A stretch of DNA of 64,000 nucleotides from Paenibacillus prosopidis (GTDB lineage: Bacteria > Bacillota > Bacilli > Paenibacillales > Paenibacillaceae): contig NZ_QPJD01000023.1 of NCBI RefSeq assembly GCF_003337375.1, forward strand, positions 16,006 through 80,005, written 5' to 3'. Every line of letters begins with the position of its first letter. Within the stretch, counting starts at the first letter, position 1. The notes below the pieces were generated by a model, which ran no database searches, was not told the DNA's origin, and worked only from the letters and a program-made list of their open reading frames with translations. Below are positions 15,214 through 24,771 of the stretch, in pieces. The translations under genes were made by a program, and so were the position numbers.

Positions 15214-15981
15214 ATGTTCTCTGACGAACGGCGCGACAAAATTTTGGAGCTGCTTGATAAGGACGGACGCGTGCTTGCCAAGGAGCTGGCTGATTTGTTT
15301 GAATTGTCCATTGATTCCATTCGGAGAGACCTCTCCATTATGGAGGAGAAAGGGCTGCTCAAGCGGACGCATGGAGGAGCAATCCCTGCTGCGAAGGTTA
15401 GAAATGCACCACTGCCCCCATCACTGCGTTATCAAGGTGGCGCACCACATCAACATGCCATATCGAAAATGGCTGCATCCCTTATTCAAGAAAAAGATAC
15501 GGTCTTTATCGGCAGCGCAGGCATTCATTACGGCATGCTGCCATTTTTACCGAACGTATCCTTTACGGTTGTTACAAACTCCATCAGGATCGCAGATGCT
15601 CTAAAGGAAAAAGAAGCGATAGATGTTTACCTTATTGGGGGAAAAGTTAAAAATTCCGGCAACATCACCGATACACTTGCAAATGAATTCCTCAGGCAAT
15701 TCACCATAGATCTTTGCTTTATTGCTGGTGGCGGAATTTCAAAAAACGGTGTGAGCACCGCTACTCCTGAAGTCGCTTCATTTAGCCGCGCCGCAGTTGA
15801 GGTTTCAAGAAGAACGATCTGCTTAGCCCCTCATGAAAAGCTGGGTGTAGACTTTTTTGCAAAAGCAGGGCCTATCACCGACATCGATCTCCTTATAACG
15901 GATGAAGAATCCAGCATAGAAGCGGTCGAGGGAATCGAAAGCAAAGGGGTCAAGGTCGTCATAGCTAAGATCAATGAATGA
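15214..15981 (+). CDS. DeoR family transcriptional regulator
   Basis: ATG 15214 is 7 bp behind TTGGAGG; 255 residues. The N-terminal DeoR helix-turn-helix is complete (SDERRDKILELLDKDG, then ELSIDSIRRDLSIMEEKGLL) and is followed by KRTHGGA, the usual link to the sugar-phosphate sensing domain (about 75-235), with VFIGSAG, VVTNSIRIA and LIGGKV. These regulators normally sense phosphorylated sugars and repress nearby metabolic genes. The only neighbour is the divergent APH-like gene, with which it shares a 143-bp intergenic region holding direct repeats. Confidence 0.92.
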   Translation: MFSDERRDKILELLDKDGRVLAKELADLFELSIDSIRRDLSIMEEKGLLKRTHGGAIPAAKVRNAPLPPSLRYQGGAPHQHAISKMAASLIQEKDTVFIGSAGIHYGMLPFLPNVSFTVVTNSIRIADALKEKEAIDVYLIGGKVKNSGNITDTLANEFLRQFTIDLCFIAGGGISKNGVSTATPEVASFSRAAVEVSRRTICLAPHEKLGVDFFAKAGPITDIDLLITDEESSIEAVEGIESKGVKVVIAKINE

Positions 15982-16031
15982 CTAAGAAAGGATAGCCCCT
16001 ACCCTTAGCCGGTAGATCTATCAGCAGCTGT

Positions 16032-16056
16032 GGAGCCGCATGATCGGCTCCTTTTT
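16032..16056 (+). terminator. rho-independent terminator after deoR gene
   Basis: GGAGCCG, loop CATGAT, CGGCTCC followed by TTTTTATTT. Confidence 0.85.
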
Positions 16057-16213
16057 ATTTCGCAGGACTTATACCGTTCACAAGAGCCCTCTATCACGCT
16101 CATTGCCCGGTTGCTATATTGGATATTTCCATTAACTTTAATGATCTCCAACCTACCTTGCACCTTAAACTGTATTTTACCAGTATAGAAGGGCTGCTGC
16201 AGACGAAAGCAGA

Positions 16214-17128
16214 CTAAAAGAGACGTTTACAAAAATCCTCATTCGTCAAATCCGTATTAACTCCAATCGCGGCCTTGCTGCCTTCGCCTGCGGCGATTAC
16301 GAGCTGGGCGGGCGCTATAATGGAAGAATCGCCGGCAGCGTATACGCCTCTGACGCTCGTTCTGCCGAAGTCGTCTGTGACAAAGCCGCCCTGCGGAGTC
16401 ATTGCACAGCCCAATTCTTGCCCGAAGGATGCTGCCTGATCCCATTGCGGGGAGACGAAACCGCCCGCCCGCTTCACCTCTGTGTTATTTTCAAAAACAA
16501 CTCTGCTCAGCAAGCCGTTCTCTCCGATAAGCGCTTTGATGCGATACGGATTAACCTGTATACCCTTCCGACCGAGCAGCCCACGCTGCTCCGGGCTTAA
16601 GCTGTTCGATCCGTTCGTACAAACGAGTAGATCTTTACTCCAATTGTAGACGATTTTGGCCGTATGAAACACATTCGCGCTTTCTGAAATAACGACTAAC
16701 GGCTTATCCCGCAGCTCCCATCCGTCGCAGTAAGGACAACTGAATAAGCTTCTTCCATAAAAGTCATGGATGCCAGACACCGCCGGCAATACTTCTTTTA
16801 ATCCGGTTGCTAAAATAATCATGCGCGCATGGAACAAGACGCCGTTGCTTGTTTTTACCTGAAAGCCTTTTTCAACAGGTATTACTGCTGTCACCTTGTC
16901 CGGCTTTATCGTAACGGATGGATACCTTGCAATGTCCTGGTGGGCAAGACTGCGAAATTGCCGCGGCCCAATGCCGTCACGGGTAATGAAGCCGTGCGAC
17001 TGATGAGTCACAGCGTTTCTCGGCTTATTATGATCGAATAAAATAACATATCTCCTTGATCTGCCTAACACTAACGCTGCATTTAGCCCCGCCGGTCCTC
17101 CTCCAATAATCACGCAGTCCATCCACAT
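16214..17128 (-). CDS. thioredoxin-reductase-like FAD/NAD(P) oxidoreductase
   Basis: Start set at ATG 17128 because GGGAG lies 8 bp upstream and the FAD motif VIIGGGPAGLNAALVLGR then follows directly; an ORF extension to 17167 is unlikely. The 304-residue protein has the redox pair CPYC (in SCPYCDGWE), the second dinucleotide region and a C-terminal GVYAAGDSS. The class II thioredoxin reductase fold is clear, but the NAD(P) site lacks a standard GxGxxA and reads VVISESANVFHTA, as in TrxR-like proteins (HcaTR or gliotoxin/holothin-oxidase-like enzymes) that act without NADPH. Substrate unknown. No terminator was found. Confidence 0.85.
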   Translation of the reverse strand: MWMDCVIIGGGPAGLNAALVLGRSRRYVILFDHNKPRNAVTHQSHGFITRDGIGPRQFRSLAHQDIARYPSVTIKPDKVTAVIPVEKGFQVKTSNGVLFHARMIILATGLKEVLPAVSGIHDFYGRSLFSCPYCDGWELRDKPLVVISESANVFHTAKIVYNWSKDLLVCTNGSNSLSPEQRGLLGRKGIQVNPYRIKALIGENGLLSRVVFENNTEVKRAGGFVSPQWDQAASFGQELGCAMTPQGGFVTDDFGRTSVRGVYAAGDSSIIAPAQLVIAAGEGSKAAIGVNTDLTNEDFCKRLF

Positions 17129-17321
17129 ATCTATCGCTCCCATCCCGCTTGCAAATAGCAGAAACAACCTTTGTAACGAATCGTTTCAAAATAAAGGATC
17201 GCTTATTTCTATTCAAAAATACGAGGAAGGATGCTATTCAGCGGCATTTGACTGCGCTCGGGCAAGCGGATTAATCAATTAGCCTTCTACATTAATATCT
17301 TCTCACATTAGTTTCCTTTAA

Positions 17322-17350
17322 TCGACATTTGCCCTATTGAATTGTATAAT
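17322..17350 (+). promoter_or_regulatory. promoter of tagO-like gene
   Basis: TCGACA (17322-17327), 17-bp spacer, perfect TATAAT (17345-17350). Transcription would begin near 17357, about 20 nt before the predicted GTG start. Confidence 0.65.
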
Positions 17351-17376
17351 CCTGTTGTTGATTTATTAAAAAAACG

Positions 17377-18348
17377 GTGGTGACGATCATTTTATACGCA
17401 ATTTCTTTATTAGTATCCTTTGCAATCGTTTATCTACTGATTCCTCCGTTCGGGAGGCTGGCATTCCGGCTTGATTTTGTGGATAAGCCCAGAAAAGACG
17501 TCGAACGCAAACTGCACCGGGAGCCGATTCCGCTCACGGCAAGCTATGTCATATTTATCGGTTTTTTTATTACTTATTTGGTCGTAACGAGAGATTTCTC
17601 CCTGCAGACAGGAGCTTTGCTTTTAGGCGGCATTTTATTGCTGATCATCGGAACTGTAGATGATTGGTTCAAAACGAAGGGTAAGGATTTCCCGTCCCTG
17701 CCGAAGTTTATCGTACAAATATCGGCAGCCGTGCTCGTCTATTCTTCCGGTATTGCCTTCAACGGGTTTTACAACCCCTTTTCCGGGGAGTATGTGCTGC
17801 TTCCGGTGGTCCTGCAGTTCATTCTTACGATTTTGTGGATCTTCGGCGTTACGACAGTCATTAACTTTTCGGACGGGATGGACGGGCTTGCGGGGGGACT
17901 GTCGGCAATCTCCGCCGTTACGCTGTTCGTTGTCGCCATGGCGAAAGGGCAATCCAACTCCGCCGTTATGGCTATTATTTTAGTAGGTGTTACGATAGCA
18001 TACTTACGTTATAATAAGCCTCCCGCTAAAATTTTCATGGGGGATGCTGGAGCAACCTTTATCGGTTTCATCCTTGCGGTTATCGCTCTTGACGGCGCCT
18101 TTAAGCAAGCTACCGTCATCTCGCTATTTATCCCGATACTCGCGTTAGGCGTTCCGATCTTCGATAACTTGTTCGTAGTCGCCAGACGGATGCTGCAGGG
18201 CAAAGCCATCTACCAGGCAGATGCAAGCCAGGCGCATTACCGTTTACTGAGAGCGGGACTCAATCATAAACAGGTCGTTATGTTTCTTTGTTTAATCAGT
18301 ACATGTCTGTGCTTATCATCCATCATACTGCTGCTCGTGCAGATCTAA
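17377..18348 (+). CDS. MraY/WecA/TagO family glycosyl-1-phosphate transferase
   Basis: A 323-residue polytopic membrane enzyme with about ten helices. Catalytic features of the polyprenyl-phosphate transferase family are visible: VDKPRKDVERKLH with its HREPIP loop, GTVDDW (the aspartate pair), NFSDGMDGLAGG, and KIFMGDAGATFIGF. It transfers a HexNAc-1-phosphate, probably GlcNAc-1-P, to undecaprenyl phosphate to start wall polymer or teichoic acid synthesis. The start is uncertain: two tandem GTG codons (17377, 17380) lie in GGTGGTG, which is itself the only ribosome-binding-like sequence. It is monocistronic and ends at a terminator. Confidence 0.9.
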   Translation: MVTIILYAISLLVSFAIVYLLIPPFGRLAFRLDFVDKPRKDVERKLHREPIPLTASYVIFIGFFITYLVVTRDFSLQTGALLLGGILLLIIGTVDDWFKTKGKDFPSLPKFIVQISAAVLVYSSGIAFNGFYNPFSGEYVLLPVVLQFILTILWIFGVTTVINFSDGMDGLAGGLSAISAVTLFVVAMAKGQSNSAVMAIILVGVTIAYLRYNKPPAKIFMGDAGATFIGFILAVIALDGAFKQATVISLFIPILALGVPIFDNLFVVARRMLQGKAIYQADASQAHYRLLRAGLNHKQVVMFLCLISTCLCLSSIILLLVQI

Positions 18349-18365
18349 TAACTATTAAAAATAGC

Positions 18366-18398
18366 AGCCCGCAAGCCGAATGGACCAGCTTGCGGGCT
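18366..18398. terminator. terminator between convergent genes
   Basis: AGCCCGCAAGC and GCTTGCGGGCT form a perfect 11-bp stem with an 11-nt loop, with TCTCTTTTC on the plus side and TATTTTTAAT on the minus side. Confidence 0.85.
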
Positions 18399-18414
18399 GT
18401 CTCTTTTCAAATAC

Positions 18415-21400
18415 TTACTTCTTCACCGTAACCTTCAAAATACTGCTCTCCGTTACGCCGCTGTCGTTAGCCAGCTCCACCCGGTATTCATACGTACCGA
18501 CAGCACGACCCGTGATGCTGGTAAATGCGGTTTGAGCTTTCGGTGAATTCGCCGTTAGCGTTTGCGTATCAATAAGCACGCCGTTCTCATAGAGCCGGTA
18601 GGTCGTTCCGTTGGTGCCCCACCACATGTTCATTGTTACTTTGTAATTTCCGTCGCCATCCCAGTTGTCATTGGACAATACCGGTTTAGCGGGAGAAGCA
18701 TCCTTGACGGTTACGATATGCGAGCCGCAAGAGGTCGTTCCGTATGAGTTACTTAGCTCGCACGTGTACGTGTAAGTGCCGTTTGGCTTGCCGGTAATGC
18801 TCGTTGCCGCTGTCTGCGCGGAAGGCGAGTTATCGGTCAGCACCTGCGTATCGATAAGCGCCCCGTTCTCGTACAGCTTATAAACCGTACCATTGTTGCC
18901 GTACCACATGTTCATTGTAACTTTGTAGCTGCCGTCTTGTAGTCCGGTGTCATAACCGTTGTCATTGGATAACACCGGCTGGCCTGGAACACCCTTCGCC
19001 TTCTCGGGGCCTGTTACGATAATCGTTACAGTCTCGATTGTTTCCATGCTATCGTTGTTCACCGCTTTAGCGGTAAACGTATGGATGCCGGCAAGTCCCG
19101 CGAAGGAAAGCTCGCTTCCGTTCGTAACCGGTGCTCCATCGAAGGTGAGTCCCAGAATGCGAATACCGGACTCCGGATCCTCTGCTGTCACTTGAACGGC
19201 CCATACATCCGATTCTGTATACTGCTGCTGCGGCAAGCCCCCGATGACAGGAGCCGTCGTATCCTCAATCTGCTGCGGTGCGTTCACGTATTGAATGTTC
19301 GGCGCCGCAGGCTGCTCCATGCCCGCTCCCAGATAGAAGCTCGTATGCGGCGGCTGGTTGTAGCCAACGTTCTGCCACGCTACGCCCAAACGGTAAATAG
19401 GATCATGCATTAACGTACGGATACGATGCTCGGTCACGTCCGTTGTCGTATAAATACGCAGCTCTGAGCTGTCTGTTGACCGCCACATCACTTCCTCGCG
19501 CCAGTCGCCGAACAGGTCGGCCTGCAGGCTCGGATTCGCTTTGGTTGAATTGTTGGATGAAGCGCCGGAGGCCGTTAACAGGTTATTCGTCGTTTCATTG
19601 ACATAATCCCACTTATCGACGCGGTTGCTGTCCTGCAGCTCGCGCAGCAGATCGCCATCCCACCAAATGCCGAAGTTCGTCGAGGAAGGAATATTAGTCG
19701 TCAGCAGTTCTCCGCGCGCGTTGTATAGACCTGTAATCGGAATATGCTGCTCATTTGTAATGGTCGCCGACCACATTTCCTCGCCGATATGATTCGGATC
19801 GATATCAGCCGACATGCCGCGGCCCGTATCGATTCCGGTATGCACGCCCCAGACGATTTCGCCACTAGCGGCATCGCGCATTTCCATGCCATAAGCGGAA
19901 TCGGTATGCTCGTGCACGTCAAACAGCTCCAGTCCCGGTCTTGTCGGATCAAGGTCGCCGAGATGCATCGCATCGCCGTGGCCAAGCCCCGTATTGTACA
20001 GCGGCTTACCATCATCATCGATTGCCATCGCGCCGAAGGAAATTTCATCCTTGCCGTCACCGTCTACATCGCCGACCGACAGGTTATGGTTGCCCTGCCC
20101 CATATACGTTCCATAGCCTTCATCATTCGTATCAAACCGCCATTGCTTCGTCAACTTACCTCCTTCGAAGTTATACGCTGCAATAACCGTTCTCGTATAA
20201 TAGCCACGGCTGAAAATCAGGCTAGGATGCTCGCCGTCAAGGTATGCGATACCTGCCAGGAAACGGTCGACCCGGTTGCCGTATGCATCGCCCCATGCGC
20301 TGACGTCGCCACGCGGCGGATCATACGCAACGGTATCTAACGCACCGCCGGTCAAGCCGTCAAACACGGTTAAATATTCGTTGCCCAGCAGCACATAGCC
20401 GCTGCTGTTCCGGTAATCCGCACTCGCGTCTCCAATGACATTTCCTTGACCGTCAATGGTGCCGTCCGCTGTCTTGAACGTAACTTCGGCACGGCCATCG
20501 CCGTCCAGATCGTATACCATAAATTGCGTGTAGTGAGCGCCGGCACGGATATTCGGACCGAGATTAATGCGCCATAGACGTGTTCCGTCCATTTTATAAG
20601 CATCCATATAGACAATACCGGTGTAACCCGCTTGCGAGTTGTCTTTACTGATGGAAGGAGACCATAACAGCACAATCTCGTGCTGACCGTCGCCGTCCAA
20701 ATCGCCAACACTTGCATCTCCCGCGTTATAGGTGTATGGTTGACCGTCCTTTGTATAAGCGTCGGCAGGCTTCTGCAGCGGCACGGACAAATATTGCTGC
20801 TGCCATACGCCGAACTCCCCGGATGCCGACTTCTCCTTGCCGTTAATGACCGAAGTCAGACGGTATTTGGACGTATCCGTACCTGCCGCATCGAGATAGT
20901 TTGTGCTGTCCGTTATAAGTGCCGTGTTTATTTTCACGCCGTCGCGGTACAGGTTAAAGCCGATTGCTTCCGGATCAAGTCCAAGCAGCCTCCAGCCGAT
21001 ATAGTTGCCCGTATCCTTCTTAACTGCTACCGGCGCGCGGTCTAAATACTCCATGCCGCGATAAAGCGTCGTTACCACTGGCGTCTCCAAGCTTGCTGAC
21101 TGCTCGGAAATGCCGCCTGCGTTAACCGAGGCTACTTTGTAATAGTATGAAATCGTCGTAAGAACGGTTGTATCGGTGTATGCAGCTTCCGTTGATTTGC
21201 CAATTAGCGTATACACGCCGTCCGCTTTTTTGGAACGGTAAATATTAAACATCCGCGCATCGGCTACGGCATCCCAAGTGAAGGTAACATCGTTTTTGTT
21301 CGTCGATTGTACCGTTAAGCCTGTCGGCACGGCTGCCTTCACTACGCTTGGATCGATCATTGATACGTTAAGCGCATTTGAAGCAACCGATTCGAAGCCC

Positions 21401-24400
21401 GTGCTTTCTACGGCTGTGACCGTATAGACGTAATCCAAACCTACATCCGCTGTCGTATCGGTGAATGCAGCAGCAGCCGTTTCAGTGAGAAGCTCGGCAC
21501 TGCTCGCAACGGTAGCTTGACGATATACGCGGTACGTGGATGCGCCGTTTACTTCTTCCCAAGATAGACTAGCAGAGATAGGATCACTGCCAAGCTCGAG
21601 ACTAGTCAGCGTCAAGTTCGTTGGAGCAAGCAAAAGCGGCGTTATTTCAATACCGTTCAAATGAGCGGTTTGGCCGCTGAATATGAGATTCATTTGGCCG
21701 TCTTTAACGGCAACTTGGTTAAATACCTTCTCCGCAATATTTGCTCTGCCGGAGGCAATCGTTCCGTAATCTTTGCCTTCAATGTTAACATTCGTTCTAG
21801 TTGAGCCAATCCAGTCCCCCGTGTAGGTCTTGACCGAATAGTAGCCGCTCGGCAGGTCTACCTTAAATTCATAGCTGCCGCCGAAATAAGCAACAAAATC
21901 TCTGCGCAGCGCATCCGTAGCGGTGCCGCGGTCCCGGTCAATCATACCCGTGCTTGACGTTAGTCCATAGCCCAGCTCCTGCGTATAGATAATGCTGCGG
22001 GTTACTTCGGTATATCCAGCGGCAACTGGAGCTCCCACTGGACCGAAGTCGAAGCGATATTGCGCCGATTTGGTCGTAATCGCTACCGCATCCGAAGGCT
22101 CGGATTCGCCGCGTCCGTTAACGGCCGTTACTCTCACCGTATACGACTGGCCTTCCGCCATGCCGCCAATCGTTAAGGTCGGAACGGTTGCTGTTCCGAT
22201 CATCGTATAAGCGGTATCGGGTTCCGATGCTAGCTTACGGTATATTTTATAAATATCGGTATTGGCTGAAGCATTCCATCTTAACACTGCGCCCGCGTTG
22301 CTGACGCTTCCTGCTGCCAGTCCGGTTGGCTTAGACGGTACGGCATCCGGCTGCTCGATTTCCTTCACGAAGCCAGCGAGCGGCACATCCAGCTGCTGGA
22401 TGCCTCCGGCAAGAAGGCGGGCGAGTTGAATGGCTCCATACTCCTGGAAGTGCGTATTATCCGCTGAACCGTTCGGGAACGCCCCGTAAATGCCCGGTTC
22501 TACGTGGAGAAACACGGACAGCGTCGCTTGCGCGCCGATGGAATCGTAATAAGCTACGCTGAGCGTGCTTAAGTCGACCAGCTTCACGTCAAGCTCAGCC
22601 GCCACTTCCTTCATCGCCTTCACATATTCGGGGAAGCTCACGTTGAATTTGCCCGTTTCCGTGTTAAAGTCTCTGCGTCCCATAGGCGTTACGAGGATAG
22701 GCGTCGCACCGCGCTGTCTCGTGCCGTTAACATACGTTTTTAAATAGTTTTTATAGTCGGCTGGCGATGCGTACCGTTCCGGCACGCTAATGGTTGCATC
22801 GTTATGGCCGAATTGTACGAGGAAATAGTCGCCAGGCTTAATCACGCGCAAAATTTCATCCAAGCGTCCCTCGAAAATAAACGATTTCGAGCTGCGGCCG
22901 CCGATCGCGTGATTTTTGAACGTGACATCATTGCTGAAAAAGCGTTGAATCATCTGACCCCAACCCGCTTGCGGCTCCCAGTAAGGATCATAGGTCTGTA
23001 CCGTCGAGTCGCCGGCGAGGTAAACCGTTGGAAGCTCGCCAGCTTGACGCGCTTGCTGCTTCGTAATGACAAGCGCATTGATTTTCGGAGCCGAGCCTGT
23101 AAACTCCAGATTTAACTGACCGTCTACCAGCGCAATTTGGAAGTCCATTTCGAGAAATTGTCCGGCCGCTTTGCTTGTCAGTTGCACCTTCTGGATCGTC
23201 TCGACCTTGATCGCGATTTCAGAAGCTTCCGCGCTGTCGCCCGCTATGAGCGATACCGTGTAGTCGCCGTTAGGCAGATCAACGTTAAATGCTGTATTTT
23301 GCGGCACGGTAAAATCGGATCGGAGGGCATCCGCTGTCCCTCTATCGCCTGCGCTTACTTTAGAAACGTCGGTAAAACCGTACTTTAGCGCAGAGGTGTA
23401 GGCTGACGTGGAGGTTACCCGTATATAGCCTTCAGCCAAAGCGCCTGGCCCAAAATCAAAGCGCTGAACATCACCCTCCGGCAGCGGAACAGGCGGTACA
23501 TATACGGCGCTCTCCGCTGTATTCGACACACCCGAATCTCCGCGTTCATTGAACGCTATGACTTGATAATAATGCGGGACAGAGGTGTCTGCGCCCGTAT
23601 CAGTGTAAGACGGAGCATTCGATTGACCGATTTCCGCAAAAGGTCCCGGAGCCGCTTCGGAACGGAGCACCTTATAGCCTGACGCACCCTCCGTTACTGT
23701 CCAGCTCAGCTGCACGGATGCCGCTTGCACCTCGCTGACCGTCAACCCCGTCGGCGCCGATGGCGCCGCAAGCGCTGGAATTTCGGTTACCGTTACCGAT
23801 GCGCTGGGCGCAGACTCCAGTCCGGCTGCGTTTACTGCCGTTACGTAGTAGGTGTAGCCGCTGCCTTCCGTCACGTTCGTATCGACAAAAGCGGTTTCCG
23901 CCGATTGGCCGACCGGCTCACTGGTTCCGCTGCCTTCAGCCCGGTACACCTTGTAAAGGACGGCATTCGCCGCGCTGTCCCACGCAAGCGACACGTCATT
24001 CGGCGTCACGCGGGTGACCGCGAGACCGGCTGGCGCATCCGGCAAAACAGGCATAACCTGCTCGATAATAAGGCCGTTAAGATAAGCGGAACCTGTGGTT
24101 GCCGAAAGACCAACAGTCAATTGGCCGTCATTCACAGTTGTTCGGTAAGTCGCTTGCACAACCGCTTGCCTCGCGGAGATCGTTCCCGCCGCAACGCCTT
24201 CCAAGGCTACGTTGGTTTTGGTCGTGCTTGTACCGGTTAGAAGATCGCCGGAATAGACCGTTACGTCATATTCGCCGTTTGGAATATCAACGAGAAACGA
24301 ATAAGATGTGCCGAGTACAAAATCATTTGTCATTTCATCGCCGCCCGAGCGTTCTCTTGAGGCTAGCGCCATGCTGAGCCCGTAGCCAAGCTCCGCTGAA

Positions 24401-24597
24401 TAAAGCTGCGAATCACTAACGCCCGTATAGCCTGCCATTACCGGGCTTGATGCCGGACCAAAATCAAACTTCTTCACAAGCTGCTCCGCATTCGCGCTTG
24501 CTTGCTGCAATCCAACCGGCAACGCCGACAGCAGCGTCGTCCATACGACAGCCAAAGCTAACAGCATAATAAATAGACGATTTCTACTTCTTCGCAT
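18415..24597 (-). CDS. secreted bifunctional rhamnogalacturonan acetylesterase / PL11 lyase
   Basis: A 2060-residue modular exoenzyme. Order: signal peptide (1-37); galactose-binding-like domain (43-181); two FN3 domains (187-272, 279-366); second galactose-binding domain (377-513); SGNH acetylesterase (522-745) with AGDSTV (Ser531), GGRSS, FGHND and DNTHF (Asp713, His716); FN3 (753-843); third galactose-binding domain (846-988); two FN3 (991-1079, 1088-1175); PL11 rhamnogalacturonan lyase of YesW type (1177-1777) with Ca2+ loops DLDGDG, DVDGDG and FGDWREEVMW; an Ig-like domain (1780-1863); and two C-terminal tandem modules (1871-1966, 1970-2060) sharing KVTMNMW and a LYENG core. Together these would deacetylate and cleave the RG-I backbone of pectin. 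No LPXTG or SLH anchor is seen. A cre site lies upstream. Confidence 0.93.
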   Translation of the reverse strand: MRRSRNRLFIMLLALAVVWTTLLSALPVGLQQASANAEQLVKKFDFGPASSPVMAGYTGVSDSQLYSAELGYGLSMALASRERSGGDEMTNDFVLGTSYSFLVDIPNGEYDVTVYSGDLLTGTSTTKTNVALEGVAAGTISARQAVVQATYRTTVNDGQLTVGLSATTGSAYLNGLIIEQVMPVLPDAPAGLAVTRVTPNDVSLAWDSAANAVLYKVYRAEGSGTSEPVGQSAETAFVDTNVTEGSGYTYYVTAVNAAGLESAPSASVTVTEIPALAAPSAPTGLTVSEVQAASVQLSWTVTEGASGYKVLRSEAAPGPFAEIGQSNAPSYTDTGADTSVPHYYQVIAFNERGDSGVSNTAESAVYVPPVPLPEGDVQRFDFGPGALAEGYIRVTSTSAYTSALKYGFTDVSKVSAGDRGTADALRSDFTVPQNTAFNVDLPNGDYTVSLIAGDSAEASEIAIKVETIQKVQLTSKAAGQFLEMDFQIALVDGQLNLEFTGSAPKINALVITKQQARQAGELPTVYLAGDSTVQTYDPYWEPQAGWGQMIQRFFSNDVTFKNHAIGGRSSKSFIFEGRLDEILRVIKPGDYFLVQFGHNDATISVPERYASPADYKNYLKTYVNGTRQRGATPILVTPMGRRDFNTETGKFNVSFPEYVKAMKEVAAELDVKLVDLSTLSVAYYDSIGAQATLSVFLHVEPGIYGAFPNGSADNTHFQEYGAIQLARLLAGGIQQLDVPLAGFVKEIEQPDAVPSKPTGLAAGSVSNAGAVLRWNASANTDIYKIYRKLASEPDTAYTMIGTATVPTLTIGGMAEGQSYTVRVTAVNGRGESEPSDAVAITTKSAQYRFDFGPVGAPVAAGYTEVTRSIIYTQELGYGLTSSTGMIDRDRGTATDALRRDFVAYFGGSYEFKVDLPSGYYSVKTYTGDWIGSTRTNVNIEGKDYGTIASGRANIAEKVFNQVAVKDGQMNLIFSGQTAHLNGIEITPLLLAPTNLTLTSLELGSDPISASLSWEEVNGASTYRVYRQATVASSAELLTETAAAAFTDTTADVGLDYVYTVTAVESTGFESVASNALNVSMIDPSVVKAAVPTGLTVQSTNKNDVTFTWDAVADARMFNIYRSKKADGVYTLIGKSTEAAYTDTTVLTTISYYYKVASVNAGGISEQSASLETPVVTTLYRGMEYLDRAPVAVKKDTGNYIGWRLLGLDPEAIGFNLYRDGVKINTALITDSTNYLDAAGTDTSKYRLTSVINGKEKSASGEFGVWQQQYLSVPLQKPADAYTKDGQPYTYNAGDASVGDLDGDGQHEIVLLWSPSISKDNSQAGYTGIVYMDAYKMDGTRLWRINLGPNIRAGAHYTQFMVYDLDGDGRAEVTFKTADGTIDGQGNVIGDASADYRNSSGYVLLGNEYLTVFDGLTGGALDTVAYDPPRGDVSAWGDAYGNRVDRFLAGIAYLDGEHPSLIFSRGYYTRTVIAAYNFEGGKLTKQWRFDTNDEGYGTYMGQGNHNLSVGDVDGDGKDEISFGAMAIDDDGKPLYNTGLGHGDAMHLGDLDPTRPGLELFDVHEHTDSAYGMEMRDAASGEIVWGVHTGIDTGRGMSADIDPNHIGEEMWSATITNEQHIPITGLYNARGELLTTNIPSSTNFGIWWDGDLLRELQDSNRVDKWDYVNETTNNLLTASGASSNNSTKANPSLQADLFGDWREEVMWRSTDSSELRIYTTTDVTEHRIRTLMHDPIYRLGVAWQNVGYNQPPHTSFYLGAGMEQPAAPNIQYVNAPQQIEDTTAPVIGGLPQQQYTESDVWAVQVTAEDPESGIRILGLTFDGAPVTNGSELSFAGLAGIHTFTAKAVNNDSMETIETVTIIVTGPEKAKGVPGQPVLSNDNGYDTGLQDGSYKVTMNMWYGNNGTVYKLYENGALIDTQVLTDNSPSAQTAATSITGKPNGTYTYTCELSNSYGTTSCGSHIVTVKDASPAKPVLSNDNWDGDGNYKVTMNMWWGTNGTTYRLYENGVLIDTQTLTANSPKAQTAFTSITGRAVGTYEYRVELANDSGVTESSILKVTVKK

Positions 24598-24662
24598 ATT
24601 AAGGTTATCCCCCGCTTTCGAATAATGAAATTCATTTATGCAGAAGTTTCTAGATGTAGTTT

Positions 24663-24677
24663 AGTAAGCGCTTACAA
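24663..24677 (-). promoter_or_regulatory. CcpA cre site
   Basis: On the minus strand TTGTAAGCGCTTACT: the central GTAAGCGCTTAC is a perfect 12-bp palindrome matching the catabolite-responsive element consensus. It lies 66 bp upstream of the rhamnogalacturonan enzyme start, so glucose repression is expected. Confidence 0.75.
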
Positions 24678-24743
24678 TTTTTCTATTTAATATTAACTCC
24701 GAAATACAACTTTTAACAATTTAAAAAACCGTTTATTCTAATT

Positions 24744-24771
24744 AAAAAACCGATTTTTTTATCGTTTTTTT
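24744..24771 (-). terminator. AT-rich terminator of ger operon
   Basis: On the minus strand AAAAAACGAT, loop AAAAAA, ATCGGTTTTTT follows within the last codons of gerB; stem is mostly A-T with a T6 tail. Confidence 0.45.

Noticed and set aside
19744..20340. Long open frames opposite the 2060-aa gene
   Set aside because: They lie wholly inside a gene with clear domain structure and show only antisense codon shadows.
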